Shown: positions 16,776-25,545, counted from the first letter of the stretch. The stretch is 64,000 nt of DNA from Streptantibioticus parmotrematis (GCF_019890615.1 NZ_JAINVZ010000003.1:310001-374000); one strand, 5' to 3'. The notes: a model not told the origin generated them from the sequence alone. Program-made: numbers and translations.

Positions 16776-18011
16776 ATGCGGAACTCCACCCCGTCCGGAT
16801 GCCCGGTCACCACCGTGGACACCGAGGCGCTGATCGCCGACCCCCACTCCGTCTACGCCGGGCTGCGCGAGGCCGGGCCCGTGCATCGGGTCACCGGGCC
16901 GGACGGCAGGCCGGCCTGGCTGGTCGTCAGGTACGAGGACGTGCGGCGGGCGCTGGCCGATCCCCGGTTCTCGCTGGACAAGCGGAACGCGCTGCCGGGG
17001 AACTACGACGGCCTGCGGCTGCCGTCCGCGCTGGACGCCAACCTGCTCAACATGGACCCGCCGGACCACACCCGGGTGCGCCGCCTGGTGGCGAAGGCGT
17101 TCACGCCCGGCCGGGTGGAGCGGCTGCGCGAGCCGGTGACCCGGCTCGCCCGTGAACTGCTGGACGCCGTCGCACCGGACGGCGGAGCCGACCTGCTGGC
17201 CGCGTACGCGGGGCCGCTGCCGATCGCGGTCATCTGCGACCTGCTGGGCGTCCCGCCGCAGGCACGGGTGGACTTCAGGGCCTGGACCGACCACCTGATC
17301 ACGCCCGACCCGGCGCATCCGGAGGCGACCCGGGACGCGGTCGTCAGCATGATGCGCTTCTACGCCGAGCTCATCGCGAGCAAGCGGGAGCGGCCCGGCG
17401 ACGACCTGCTCTCCGACCTGATCGCGGTGCGCGACGACGCGTCCGAAGGGGGTGAGGACCGCTTGTCGGAGGACGAGTTGACGTCGCTGGCCTTCCTCGT
17501 CCTCTTCGCGGGCTACGAGAACACCGTGCACCTGATCGCCAACGCGGTGCTGGCCCTGCTGGACGATCCGGAACGCCTGCGCGAACTGAGCGAGCACCCG
17601 GAGCGGCTGGCCGGCGCGGCGGACGAGTTCGCGCGCTTCGACGGGCCGGGCCCGCTGGCGATCCGCCGGTTCCCGGTGACCGACGTCGAGGTGGGCGGCG
17701 TGACCGTTCCGGCGGGTGAGACCGTGCTGCTCGCGGTGGGGTCCGCCAACCGCGATCCGGAACGCTTCGCCGCGCCGGACCGCCTGGACTTCGGGCGCGA
17801 CCGGGGCGGCCACCTGGGCCTCGGGCACGGCATCCACTACTGCCTGGGGGCGGCGCTGGCCAGGATGGAGACCGAGGTGGCGCTGCGCGAACTGCTGGCC
17901 AGGTTCCCGGCGATGGAGCTGTCGGTGCCGCGTTCGGAGTTGCGTTGGCGGCCGACGATCCGAGCCCGTGGCCTGATCTCGCTGCCCGTTCGCTGGGAAG
18001 GCCGGAACTGA
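16776..18011 (+). CDS. Cytochrome P450 (CYP107/105-like), next to cassette 1
   Basis: A 411-residue soluble bacterial P450. Hallmarks in order: MDPPDHTRVRRLVAKAFTPGRV (helix B-C region), the I-helix LVLFAGYENTVHLI with E-N-T in place of the usual D/E-T-T, the K-helix ExxR (DEFAR), and the heme loop HLGLGHGIHYCLGAALARME with the cysteine ligand. The first heme-loop position is Leu where most members have Phe. Class and substrate cannot be told from sequence; it resembles enzymes that hydroxylate macrolides or terpenoids. It is on the same strand as cassette 1, 347 bases downstream, so co-regulation is possible but not shown. It is followed by an intrinsic terminator. Confidence 0.92.
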   Translation: MRNSTPSGCPVTTVDTEALIADPHSVYAGLREAGPVHRVTGPDGRPAWLVVRYEDVRRALADPRFSLDKRNALPGNYDGLRLPSALDANLLNMDPPDHTRVRRLVAKAFTPGRVERLREPVTRLARELLDAVAPDGGADLLAAYAGPLPIAVICDLLGVPPQARVDFRAWTDHLITPDPAHPEATRDAVVSMMRFYAELIASKRERPGDDLLSDLIAVRDDASEGGEDRLSEDELTSLAFLVLFAGYENTVHLIANAVLALLDDPERLRELSEHPERLAGAADEFARFDGPGPLAIRRFPVTDVEVGGVTVPAGETVLLAVGSANRDPERFAAPDRLDFGRDRGGHLGLGHGIHYCLGAALARMETEVALRELLARFPAMELSVPRSELRWRPTIRARGLISLPVRWEGRN

Positions 18012-18061
18012 GCGGTTTTTGATGCGTAACCCGTGCCCGATGCGGTAAAAAGATCCTTGAG

Positions 18062-18108
18062 CCTGCCCGGTGTGCATCCCCCGTCGCACCGGGCAGGTTC
18101 TTCGTTTT
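18062..18108. terminator. Intrinsic terminator after the P450, bidirectional
   Basis: A perfect 11 bp stem (18062-18072 CCTGCCCGGTG with 18087-18097) and a 14-nt loop, followed by TTCTTCGTTTT on the plus strand. AAAAA at 18047-18051 supplies a T run for the convergent DUF6114 transcript. Confidence 0.85.
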
Positions 18109-18138
18109 CCCAGACCCTTGGGCCGTTCCAGCGGCGCG

Positions 18139-20034
18139 CTACCCGGTGGCGGTCTGGTGCAGGCCCGGGACCGTCAGGTCGTCGGCGCTCAGGTACTGGT
18201 CGTACGTGGTGACGTCGGTGAAGAACAGCGGGATCGGCACGGTGAGCCCGGGCGGCAGCGGCGGCGGCATGTCGGGGGTGAACGTGACCGGCAGCAGCCC
18301 GAGCAGGTCGCCGCTGAGCACCCGGGTCAGCAGCACCACCGGTTCGCCGGTCGCGGTCGTGGTGCCGTCCGGGTCGCCGTCGGTCTCCGACTCCCCCTGG
18401 CAGGCCGCCCACGGCGGCGGCGCGTCCGGATCGGTCAGCCCGATGCCCGGGATCCCCATGTCCAGCAGCGGCAGCCGCAGCCCGGGCAGTCCATGGAAGT
18501 ACGGGAACCCGCCCGGCCCCGGGCCGCACTCCGGCGCGAGCAGGGCGGCGGTCTGCCGCAGGCTCGCGATGTCGACCCGGTAGGCGGTGAACGCCAGCAC
18601 GCGCTGCGGGCCGGAGGCGGTCTGCACCTCGGTGATGCCGTGATACGTGAGCCCGGTCAGCGCCAGCAGCGGCGTGCGGACCCGGAACGGCTGGGCGGCG
18701 GCGTGCACGTCGTCGTAGCGCGCGGCGCCGAGCGACAACGCGAGGGAGACCGAGTCCAGGCACCACGGGGAGTGCGGATCGGCCTCACCCAGCCGCAGTT
18801 GGAGCGGCAGCCCGGACAGCACGCCGTCCATCCCGTGGTCGGCGGGCAGCCGGGGCAGCACCAGCCGCAGCAGCGACGGCGAGACCGAGTCCCCGGTGCC
18901 CACGCCCGGCTTGCCGGAGGTCACGGGGAGCGGCACGGAGGCGGAGGTCGAAGTGTCGTATGCCGGGCGGGACTTCGACTCGGGCGCTGCGGAGTCGGGC
19001 CTGCCCGGCGCGGGGCCGGTTCCGCCGGGCTCGGGCCGGGAGGCCGAACCGCCCTCGTGCTCCGGCGGGTTGAGCCCCAGCAGCCCGGTGACGGCACCCA
19101 GCAGGCCGCCGGCGCGGGGCGGCTCAGGCGCGGCCGGGCCGGGCGTGCGCTGGCCCGGCAGGGTAGCGTGGACGGAGGCGTGCAGGCCGAGGGGTCCGTC
19201 GACGCCGAGGTGGATGCCGTGCGAGTCGCGGGAGCCGGACGGGTCGCCGGCGTGCGTGACGGACGTGACGGGGCCGCCGTCGCCCGCGATGTGCACGGTG
19301 GGGCCGGCGGCGGCCAGGAGGGCGTCGAGCAGCGAGCAGACGGTGAGCCCCCCGCCCGTTTCGTGGGAACCGCCGCCGTCCGGGGGCGCGGCCGGGGTGG
19401 CGGCGTGTTGCGCGGGATGCAGCGGGTGGACTCCACCGGCGAGCAATGCTCCCCCGGCGGGCAGCACGCCGATCGCCCTGAGGAGCTTGCCCGTTGAGCC
19501 GTGACCATAGCCAGGCCCTGAGGTGGGGCCCGAGGCGGGACCGGAACCGCCGCTCCCTGGGCCGGGGTTCGGCCCGGGGCCCGGTCCGCCGCCGTTCGCG
19601 TCGTCTCCGTCGTCCCCGTCGTGCGGCCAGTTGAGCCCGGGTTGGCGTACCGGTCGCGAGCGTGGCCGCGGCGCGTCCGGGGTCCAGCTGACCGCCATCG
19701 CGCCGCCCAGCGCGCCCAGCAGGAAGCCGATGAGGAAGCCCCCGAAGTTGGACAGGACGAGGGAGGCGACCGCGAAGACCAGGGTGGCGATGCCCGCGAA
19801 GACCCGGTGGTGCGGGGCGAGCCAGAGGGTGAGGGCGAGCACCACCAGGAAGACGCCCATCAGCATGCCGGAGACCCCGGCGACGCCTTCGTGGATCATC
19901 AACGCCAGCGGTGCCAGCGGGATGGAAAGGATCTCGATCCCGGCCAGCAGCGTCCACACCCCGGCCCAGAACGGCCTGCCGCGCCGCCAGTCGCGGAACC
20001 CGGCCCGCCTCCCGGCGGTCGCGCTCAGAAGCAC
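18139..20034 (-). CDS. DUF6114 membrane protein with a long exported C-terminal region
   Basis: A 631-residue protein. The GTG at 20034 overlaps the DUF6230 stop by ten bases (GTGCTTCTGA), indicating coupled translation. Residues about 10-110 are the DUF6114 domain with four TM segments (FWAGVWTLLAGIEILSI, GMLMGVFLVVLALTLWLAP, FAGIATLVFAVASLVL, FLIGFLLGALGGAMAVSW). A Gly/Pro/Asp-rich linker follows. From about 420 to the end there is a folded-looking domain with PLLALTGLTYHGITEV, RVLAFTAYRVDIASLRQTA and a C-terminal VPIPLFFTDVTTYDQYLSADDL. The function of DUF6114 is unknown, and the C-terminal domain is not recognised. Its constant neighbour is DUF6230, so the two probably form a cell-surface complex; that is inference from context. 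Confidence 0.82.
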   Translation of the reverse strand: MLLSATAGRRAGFRDWRRGRPFWAGVWTLLAGIEILSIPLAPLALMIHEGVAGVSGMLMGVFLVVLALTLWLAPHHRVFAGIATLVFAVASLVLSNFGGFLIGFLLGALGGAMAVSWTPDAPRPRSRPVRQPGLNWPHDGDDGDDANGGGPGPGPNPGPGSGGSGPASGPTSGPGYGHGSTGKLLRAIGVLPAGGALLAGGVHPLHPAQHAATPAAPPDGGGSHETGGGLTVCSLLDALLAAAGPTVHIAGDGGPVTSVTHAGDPSGSRDSHGIHLGVDGPLGLHASVHATLPGQRTPGPAAPEPPRAGGLLGAVTGLLGLNPPEHEGGSASRPEPGGTGPAPGRPDSAAPESKSRPAYDTSTSASVPLPVTSGKPGVGTGDSVSPSLLRLVLPRLPADHGMDGVLSGLPLQLRLGEADPHSPWCLDSVSLALSLGAARYDDVHAAAQPFRVRTPLLALTGLTYHGITEVQTASGPQRVLAFTAYRVDIASLRQTAALLAPECGPGPGGFPYFHGLPGLRLPLLDMGIPGIGLTDPDAPPPWAACQGESETDGDPDGTTTATGEPVVLLTRVLSGDLLGLLPVTFTPDMPPPLPPGLTVPIPLFFTDVTTYDQYLSADDLTVPGLHQTATG

Positions 20035-20702
20035 GAACGGTCGCCCGAGGTCACGGACAGGTGCAGCCCCGGCAGCCGGAAGGTGGCGGCGCTCACCGAA
20101 CGGGTCTGCTGGCGCAGGTGGTCGATGCGGATGGTGTCGGCCTGCTCGCCGAACCCGCCGGGCGGCCCCTGCACTCCGGGCACACCGGAGACCGTCGAGG
20201 CGTCCTGGCCGATGTTGATGTGGTGGAAGACCGCGTCGCCGCGCAGGTCGTGGGCGTCGACCACCAGCCGGTCGGCGTGCGCGGGCGGCCCGTCGGTCCC
20301 CGAGGTCAGCCGCAACGTGACCGGGCCGACGAACGGCAGGTCCTGCACGACGGACTGGCACAGGTCGTACAGGTCGGCGGAGTTGATGCCGGACAGCGCC
20401 TCCGGGTAGGAGGCGGCGCGGCCCTGGTCGACCACGCCGTACTGCACGAAGTCGGTGCCGGCGAGGGTGTCGGCGCTGATCTGGAAGCTGCGGCCGGAGA
20501 CGGTGAAGGAGTTGGCGGAGACGCCGAAGGACGCGGCGAGCGCCCCTTCGGCAGTGGCGGCGAGCAGGGCCGCGGAGACCGCCAGCACCGGCACCATCAC
20601 CAGCGCCAGCCGCCCCCACCGGGTCCGGCCCGTCGCCGCGGCGGCCGGGACGGCGCGGGGCGCGGGGCGCGCGGCCGGGGGCAGGGTGTCGTCGGGGTGC
20701 AC
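20025..20702 (-). CDS. DUF6230 secreted/surface protein, copy 1
   Basis: A 225-residue protein with an N-terminal signal anchor (LALVMVPVLAVSAALLAATAEGALA) followed by the DUF6230 domain: SFGVSANSFTVSGRSFQISADTL, GTDFVQYGVVDQG, LYDLCQSVV, VTLRLTSG, HIDHLRQQTRSVSAATFRLPGL-type ending and terminal SCF. Two conserved cysteines, one in LCQSVV and one in the terminal SCF, could form a disulphide. It is followed immediately by the coupled DUF6114 gene and preceded 106 bases upstream by a second DUF6230 copy in the same direction. Members occur in Streptomyces with DUF6114; no biochemical role is known to me. Confidence 0.88.
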   Translation of the reverse strand: MHPDDTLPPAARPAPRAVPAAAATGRTRWGRLALVMVPVLAVSAALLAATAEGALAASFGVSANSFTVSGRSFQISADTLAGTDFVQYGVVDQGRAASYPEALSGINSADLYDLCQSVVQDLPFVGPVTLRLTSGTDGPPAHADRLVVDAHDLRGDAVFHHINIGQDASTVSGVPGVQGPPGGFGEQADTIRIDHLRQQTRSVSAATFRLPGLHLSVTSGDRSCF

Positions 20703-20808
20703 GTCTTCTCAAACGCGGTACGGCCCGCCCGGTGTCGGGCCCGGCGGGCGACCACCCGATCGGCGTACGCCCGGCGCGCCCGCACGTCGTGGCGGCGGGG
20801 CGCGTCGG

Positions 20809-21426
20809 TTAGAAGCAGGGGGCGGCGTGCGGCCGTACGCTCAGGCGCAGCCCGTTGAGCCGGAAGGTGGCCGCGCTCACCGCCCGGGTGGTCTGCCGCA
20901 GGTGGTCGATGGTCACCGCCGTGGCCTGCTGGCCGACGCCGCCGGGCGGGCCGCCGATGGTGCCCGCGTCCACGCCCATGGTGACGTTGCGGAAGGTGGC
21001 GTCGCCGGACAGGTCGGCGCTGCGCACCACCAGGTCGCTGGCGTGCGCGGGGTGGCCGCCGCCGCCCGCGGTGATGCGTACGGTGACCGCGCCGAGACCG
21101 GGCACCTTGCTGACGACGGACTGGCACAGGTCGTACAGGTCCGCCGACCTGATGCCGGAGACGGCGTCGGGGAAGCGACCGCGGGCGGTGGAGTCGACCC
21201 CGGTGTACTGGGTGAAGCCGGTGCCCTGGAGGCGGTCGGCGGCGACCTGGAAGGTCTGCCCCGACAGCACCGGCGAGCGCGCGGAGATCGCCAGCGAGAC
21301 CGGCACCGCTCCGGCGCCCACCCCCGCCATCAGCACGGCGGCGGCCAGCAGCGCCAGCAGCATGACCAGGGCCAGCCGCTTCCTGCGGGTGTGGCCGTGG
21401 TGCGTCACGGGTACGGGGCTGCTCAC
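20809..21426 (-). CDS. DUF6230 secreted/surface protein, copy 2
   Basis: A 205-residue paralogue of the neighbouring gene: the same signal anchor (RLALVMLLALLAAAVLMAGV), FQVAADRLQGTGFTQYTGVD, ADLYDLCQSVVSKVPGLGAVTVRITAG, TIDHLRQTTRAVSAATFRLNGL and a terminal PCF. The GTG at 21426 is the assumed start. No good ribosome site precedes it, and another GTG 18 bases on is possible. It looks like a tandem duplicate that has kept the core and lost most of the N-terminal tail. It diverges from the CoA-transferase gene, leaving 129 bases for both promoters. Confidence 0.83.
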   Translation of the reverse strand: MSSPVPVTHHGHTRRKRLALVMLLALLAAAVLMAGVGAGAVPVSLAISARSPVLSGQTFQVAADRLQGTGFTQYTGVDSTARGRFPDAVSGIRSADLYDLCQSVVSKVPGLGAVTVRITAGGGGHPAHASDLVVRSADLSGDATFRNVTMGVDAGTIGGPPGGVGQQATAVTIDHLRQTTRAVSAATFRLNGLRLSVRPHAAPCF

Positions 21427-21555
21427 CCGACCATTGCAACCGCGCCGCCGCACCCCGGCAACCGGAACCGGCTCCCCACCGCGGGGCTCTGCGGGGTGGT
21501 TGACGGAGCGTGGTGTGGCGGCAGAATGGGCGGCCTCGCCGATCTGGAGGTGTCC

Positions 21556-22767
21556 GTGACGGTCCGTGCCGCGCTGTCCGGGGTGCTGGTGGCCGACTTC
21601 AGCCGGGTGCTGGCCGCGCCGTACGCGACCATGCTGCTGGCCGACCTCGGGGCGGACGTCGTCAAGGTCGAGCGTCCCGGGACCGGTGACGACACCCGCG
21701 CCTGGGGGCCGCCGCACGCGCACGGCGAGGCCACCTACTTCCTGTCGGTCAACCGCAACAAGCGTTCCCTCGCCGCCGATCTGGCCGATGAACGCGACCG
21801 GGCGCGCTGCGAGGAGCTGGTGCGCCGCGCCGACGTGCTGTTCGAGAACTTCCGGCCGGGCACGATGGACAAGTACGGCCTCGGGTGGGAGCGGGCGCGG
21901 GAGCTGAACCCGGGTCTGGTGTACTGCTCGGTCACCGGTTTCGGCAGCGGCGCGGGGGCGGCGCTGCCCGGCTACGACCTGCTGCTCCAGGCGCTCGGCG
22001 GGCTGATGAGCGTCACCGGGCCTGCGCCGGGCGAGCCGGTGAAGACCGGCGCCGCGCTGGTCGACGTGCTGACCGGGCTGCACGCGGCGGTCGGGGTGCT
22101 GGCGGCGCTGCGGCACCGGGACGCCACCGGGGAGGGGCAGCTGGTGGAGGTGAACCTGCTGTCCACGCTGCTGTCCAGCCTGGTCAACCAGTCCGCGGGC
22201 TACACCCTGGCCGGGGCGGTCCCGGGCATCATGGGCAACCGGCACCCGTCCATCGCGCCGTACGAGGTGTTCGAGGCGGCGGACCGGCCGATCGTGATCG
22301 CGGTGGGCAACGACCGTCAGTTCGCCGCGTTGTGCCGGGGTCTCGGCACGCCGGAGCTGGCCGCCGACCCGCGGTTCGCGACCAATCCCGACCGCGTGGC
22401 GCACGTCGGGGAGCTGGCGGCGGTGCTCGGCGCGGCATTGGGCCGCCGCACGGCGGCGGCGTGGTTCGAGTCGCTGACCCCGCTGGGCGTGCCGTGCGGT
22501 CCGGTCAACGACCTGGCCGCGGCGGTGGATCTGGCGGAACGGCTGGGGCTGCGGCCGGTGGTGCCGGTGCCCGAGGCGGACGGCGGGACGGTACCGGTGC
22601 CCGAGGCGGACGGCGAGGCGGCGCCGGGGGCGGGGGACGCCGGGGGCGGCGCGATGGATCTCGTACGCGACCCGATCGGGCTGTCCGCCACTCCGCCGCG
22701 CTACGACCGGCGTCCGCCCCGGCTGGGCGAACACACCGAGGAGATCGCCGCCTGGCTCGACTCCTGA
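21556..22767 (+). CDS. CaiB/BaiF family (class III) CoA transferase
   Basis: A 403-residue enzyme that moves CoA between carboxylic acids through an aspartyl anhydride. Visible motifs are GVLVADFSRVLAAPYATMLLADLGADVVKVERP at the N-terminus, FENFRPGTMDKYGLGW and the catalytic aspartate in GAALVDVLTGLHAAVG. C-terminal signatures are GVPCGPVNDLAAAVD and PPRLGEHTEEI. The GTG at 21556 is chosen because GGAGG lies five bases before it. Near residue 336 a 30-base unit is duplicated exactly in register (22561-22590, 22591-22620), giving VPVPEADGGT then VPVPEADGEA in a loop. Substrates are unknown; it is not in an oxalate or carnitine cluster. Confidence 0.92.
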   Translation: MTVRAALSGVLVADFSRVLAAPYATMLLADLGADVVKVERPGTGDDTRAWGPPHAHGEATYFLSVNRNKRSLAADLADERDRARCEELVRRADVLFENFRPGTMDKYGLGWERARELNPGLVYCSVTGFGSGAGAALPGYDLLLQALGGLMSVTGPAPGEPVKTGAALVDVLTGLHAAVGVLAALRHRDATGEGQLVEVNLLSTLLSSLVNQSAGYTLAGAVPGIMGNRHPSIAPYEVFEAADRPIVIAVGNDRQFAALCRGLGTPELAADPRFATNPDRVAHVGELAAVLGAALGRRTAAAWFESLTPLGVPCGPVNDLAAAVDLAERLGLRPVVPVPEADGGTVPVPEADGEAAPGAGDAGGGAMDLVRDPIGLSATPPRYDRRPPRLGEHTEEIAAWLDS

Positions 22768-22877
22768 GGCGGCCCGCGTCACGCCTGGGCGACCGCCGCC
22801 GACCGCCCGCGGCACCACGCGGCGACGGCGGCGGACAGCGGATGCGGCCCCGGCGGGTGCCGCTTACGCTCACGATC

Positions 22878-23729
22878 ATGACCATAGACCGGCGCATGGT
22901 GCTGCGCGGCCTGAGCCGGGCCGCCGCCGCGGGCCTGCTCGGCGCGGCCCTGGCGGCGGCCGAGGCGGGCCGGTCGTCCCGGAACACGTCGGCCCGGCCC
23001 GCGGGACCGTCACGTCCCGCGCGCGGCCGGGACGTGGCCGTCGCCGCCGTCCGCTGGTCCGCGGCGCGCCCCGACGTCGTGCCGCGCTCGGCCTGGCACC
23101 CCGATCCGGCGCACCGCGAGAAGCCCAGCCCCTCGGCGCCCTCGGTGAAGGCCGTCTTCGTCCACCACACCGACAGCGGCAACGACTACTCCCCCGGCGA
23201 CGTACCGGAGATGATCCAGTCGTTCTACAACGACCACATAGAAAGCCGTGATTGGGGCGACATCGGCTACAACTTCCTGGTCGACCGCACCGGTGTCATC
23301 TACGAGGGCCGGGCCGGCGGCGTGGACAACGCGGTGATCGGCGCGCACACCCTGGGCTTCAACGTGGGCACGGTCGGCATAGCGGCGATAGGCAGTTACG
23401 GCGGCGGAGAGCGGGTGCCCGACGCGATGCTGGACTCGATAGCCCGGCTGTGCGCGTGGAAGCTCGGGATGTACGGGGTGGACGCGCGCGGCAGCACCGT
23501 CCTGGTCTCCACCAACAGCGGCAGCCGTTTCGCCCGCGGCACCCGCCACGTCTTCCGCGTCATATCCGGCCACCGTGACGGCTACTGCACCGACTGCCCC
23601 GGCAACTCGCTCTACGCCCGCCTCCCCGACCTGCGCGCCCGGGCGTACGACCTCCAGGACCACAGCGCCCCCTCCGGCACCGTGCCCTCCGTGGTGCCGC
23701 CCTCCTTCGTCCGCAGGACGCTGTCGTGA
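22878..23729 (+). CDS. Exported N-acetylmuramoyl-L-alanine amidase / PGRP-domain protein
   Basis: A 283-residue protein. The N-terminus carries a twin-arginine-like signal (RRMVLRGLSRAAAAGLLGAAL), so it may be exported folded. The PGRP/Amidase_2 domain covers about 70-270: VPRSAWHPDP, KAVFVHHTDSGNDYSP, WGDIGYNFLVDRTGVIYEGRAGG, GAHTLGFNVGTVGIAAIGSY and SGHRDGYCTDCPGN. The zinc ligands of the T7-lysozyme type are present: the His of VHHT, the His of SGHRDG and the Cys of TDCPG, with the supporting Tyr of GYNF. It should therefore be a catalytic amidase cleaving peptidoglycan stem peptides. The start lacks a strong ribosome site. The gene ends in a tandem repeat that duplicates its stop codon. 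Confidence 0.9.
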   Translation: MTIDRRMVLRGLSRAAAAGLLGAALAAAEAGRSSRNTSARPAGPSRPARGRDVAVAAVRWSAARPDVVPRSAWHPDPAHREKPSPSAPSVKAVFVHHTDSGNDYSPGDVPEMIQSFYNDHIESRDWGDIGYNFLVDRTGVIYEGRAGGVDNAVIGAHTLGFNVGTVGIAAIGSYGGGERVPDAMLDSIARLCAWKLGMYGVDARGSTVLVSTNSGSRFARGTRHVFRVISGHRDGYCTDCPGNSLYARLPDLRARAYDLQDHSAPSGTVPSVVPPSFVRRTLS

Positions 23730-23766
23730 CACTGCCGGGGTCCGCCGTGACGCTCCTGGGGTCCGC
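23725..23766 (+). repeat. 21 bp tandem duplication across the amidase stop codon
   Basis: Units 23725-23745 and 23746-23766 both begin CGTGAC and end GGGGTCCGC. Each contains TGA in the amidase frame. The DUF72 GTG start follows directly at 23767. Confidence 0.8.
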
Positions 23767-24519
23767 GTGCCGGTGCTGGTAGGGACGTCGGGGTGGCAGT
23801 ACAAGGACTGGCGCGAGGTGCTCTACCCACAGGACCGGCCGCAGCGCGAGTGGCTCACCGAGTACGCGGCCCACTTCGCGACCGTGGAGAACAACAACGC
23901 CTTCTACCGGCTGCCGTCCGAGGCGACCTTCGCGGACTGGCGGCGCGCCACACCGGACGACTTCGTGATCGCGGTCAAGGCGAGCCGCTACCTCACCCAC
24001 ATGAAGCGGCTCCACGACCCCGAGGAGCCGGTGCGCCGACTGCTCGCGCACGCGGCGGGACTCGGCGCCCGGCTCGGTCCGGTGCTGCTCCAGCTGCCGC
24101 CCAACCTGCGGTCCGACACCGGGCTGCTCGACGCCTGCCTCGGCTGCTTCCCCGAACGCGTCCGGGTCGCGGTCGAGATGCGGCACGAGTCGTGGTGGAC
24201 GGACGAGGTCCGCGGTGTGCTGGAGCGGCACGGCGCCGCGCTGTGCTGGGCGGATCGCGGCTCGCGCCCGGTGACCCCGTTGTGGCGCACCGCCGAGTGG
24301 GGCTACGTGAGGTTCCACGCGGGCCTGGCCGAGCCCTGGCCGCGGTACGGGCGTCAGGCACTGGAGAGCTGGGCGGGACGGATCGCGGACGCCTGGCCGC
24401 CTCAGGCCGAGGTGTACGCGTACTTCAACAACGACCCCGGGGGCGCGGCGGTCCACGACGCGTCGGCCTTCGCCCGGGCCCTGGCCGCCTTGGGCCGGGA
24501 GCCCACCCGCACCCCGTAG
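23767..24519 (+). CDS. DUF72 (YecE-like) family protein
   Basis: A 250-residue TIM-barrel-like protein of the DUF72 family: VLVGTSGWQYKDWREVLYP, YAAHFATVENNNAFYRLPSE, FVIAVKASRYLTHMKRL, LGPVLLQLPPNL, VAVEMRHESWW and EVYAYFNNDPGG are the family's conserved blocks in order. The biochemical role is unknown. The GTG at 23767 is used because conservation starts at once; it lies immediately after the tandem repeat ending the amidase gene, with only GGGG-type purines as ribosome site. Length matches the family. Confidence 0.9.
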   Translation: MPVLVGTSGWQYKDWREVLYPQDRPQREWLTEYAAHFATVENNNAFYRLPSEATFADWRRATPDDFVIAVKASRYLTHMKRLHDPEEPVRRLLAHAAGLGARLGPVLLQLPPNLRSDTGLLDACLGCFPERVRVAVEMRHESWWTDEVRGVLERHGAALCWADRGSRPVTPLWRTAEWGYVRFHAGLAEPWPRYGRQALESWAGRIADAWPPQAEVYAYFNNDPGGAAVHDASAFARALAALGREPTRTP

Positions 24520-24642
24520 CGCCGGGAGGAACACGCGTACGACCCGGGTCGCGGAAAGGTGCGAAAATGTACTGATGCGCATCAACGTGCACTGACGGAA
24601 CAAAACCCACATACCTCGCACGGACCAGCACCGGGAGGTGCC

Positions 24643-24876
24643 ATGGACACACGGACGACGGCGTACGAACTGGCCTTCCCGCACCCCGGACAGGAAGAGC
24701 CCGACCGCGTGGTGGTGCGCCGCACGGACGCGTCAGGACCCGGCGGCAGTGCGGTGTACGCGGACGACAGCGGCATCGTCAGGGCCGAGATCAGTGACGA
24801 GGGCGAGGTACGGATGCTGCCTTCCGGAGGCCGTCAGGCGCTCACCCGGCCCACGGACGTCAAACCGCTGCCGTGA
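24643..24876 (+). CDS. Small DUF6296-like protein
   Basis: A 77-residue soluble protein starting at the ATG with GGGAGG upstream. The pattern YELAFPHPGQ, DRVVVRRTDASGPGG, YADDSGIVRAEISDEGEVRML and LTRPTDVKPLP fits the small actinobacterial DUF6296 family as I remember it. No function is known. The stop codon is the first three bases of a five-unit tandem repeat. The sequence just upstream (24535-24640) is somewhat AT-richer and may hold its promoter. Confidence 0.75.
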   Translation: MDTRTTAYELAFPHPGQEEPDRVVVRRTDASGPGGSAVYADDSGIVRAEISDEGEVRMLPSGGRQALTRPTDVKPLP

Positions 24877-25003
24877 CCCCGGTGCGCGGGCGCAGACTGT
24901 GACCCCGGTGCGCGGGCGCAGACTGTGACCCCGGTGCGCGGGCGCAGACTGTGAGCCCAGTGCGCGGGCGCGTGTCGTGACCCCGGTGCGCGCCCGCGCG
25001 CTG
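24874..25003. repeat. Five 26 bp tandem repeats, each with a short palindrome
   Basis: Units begin at 24874, 24900, 24926, 24952 and 24978. The first three are identical, and the fourth and fifth have diverged. Each starts TGA(C/G)CCC; the first TGA is the stop codon of the small protein. Units 1-3 contain TGCGC-GG-GCGCA, a 12-base inverted repeat. The array fills the gap to the convergent gene at 25024. Confidence 0.9.
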
Positions 25004-25023
25004 TCGGCCTCGCGGGGTGCAGG

Positions 25024-25323
25024 TCAGCCCTGCGGGGTGAAGTGCGCGACCCTCGGCGCCCGCAGCAGATAGCGCAGCTCCTGCTCGGCCCAGACCGGCC
25101 TGACCCGCCACATCGGGCCCGCGTAGCCGCGCAGCGCCGCCTCGTCACGCCAGCGGCTCACCAGCAGCACCCGGGGCTCCTGCGGATCGGTGGAGCACAG
25201 CAGCTCGGCGCCCAGGCACCCGTCCACCTGCCGGATCGGCGGCACGACGTCCGCGGCCATCATCGCGCAGAACTCCCCCATCAGGCCGGGGACGACCGGC
25301 GCCTCCCACACGCGGACGATCAC
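25024..25323 (-). CDS. Antibiotic biosynthesis monooxygenase (ABM/dimeric ferredoxin-like) domain protein
   Basis: A 99-residue single ABM domain: VIVRVWEAPVVPGLMGEFCAMM, then IRQVDGCLGAELLCS, VLLVSRWRDEAALRGY and a C-terminal strand. Such small dimers bind hydrophobic substrates; some are cofactor-free oxygenases and many are uncharacterised. The GTG at 25323 is chosen because AGGAGG stands six bases before it; the frame extends 12 codons further without a site. It is convergent with the DUF6296-like gene across the repeat array. Confidence 0.85.
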   Translation of the reverse strand: MIVRVWEAPVVPGLMGEFCAMMAADVVPPIRQVDGCLGAELLCSTDPQEPRVLLVSRWRDEAALRGYAGPMWRVRPVWAEQELRYLLRAPRVAHFTPQG

Positions 25324-25545
25324 TTGGGGCCTCCTGCGGTCACCGGACCGAGCGGACACGGCCCATTATCCGCTCACACCCGCCGCGCCGCCCGGCTCGA
25401 TCACCCACCCGGGAATGCGCCGGTCCGACGGCACGCGAACGGATTTACCGCACAAGAAAAGGGGATAGCGGAAAGGATTCCCGGAGCATCGGGAGAGAAA
25501 AGGCGACCGGGCGGCGTTCGCGAGGGCCGGCGCTTTCCTGAAAAA

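Noticed and set aside
18139-20712. A single 857-residue DUF6114 protein
   Set aside because: Its first 226 codons are the shadow of the DUF6230 gene; the GTG at 20034 overlapping the DUF6230 stop is the better start.
24874-25003. Regular repeats as a CRISPR array
   Set aside because: The units are contiguous with no unique spacers, only 26 bp long, and no cas gene is nearby.
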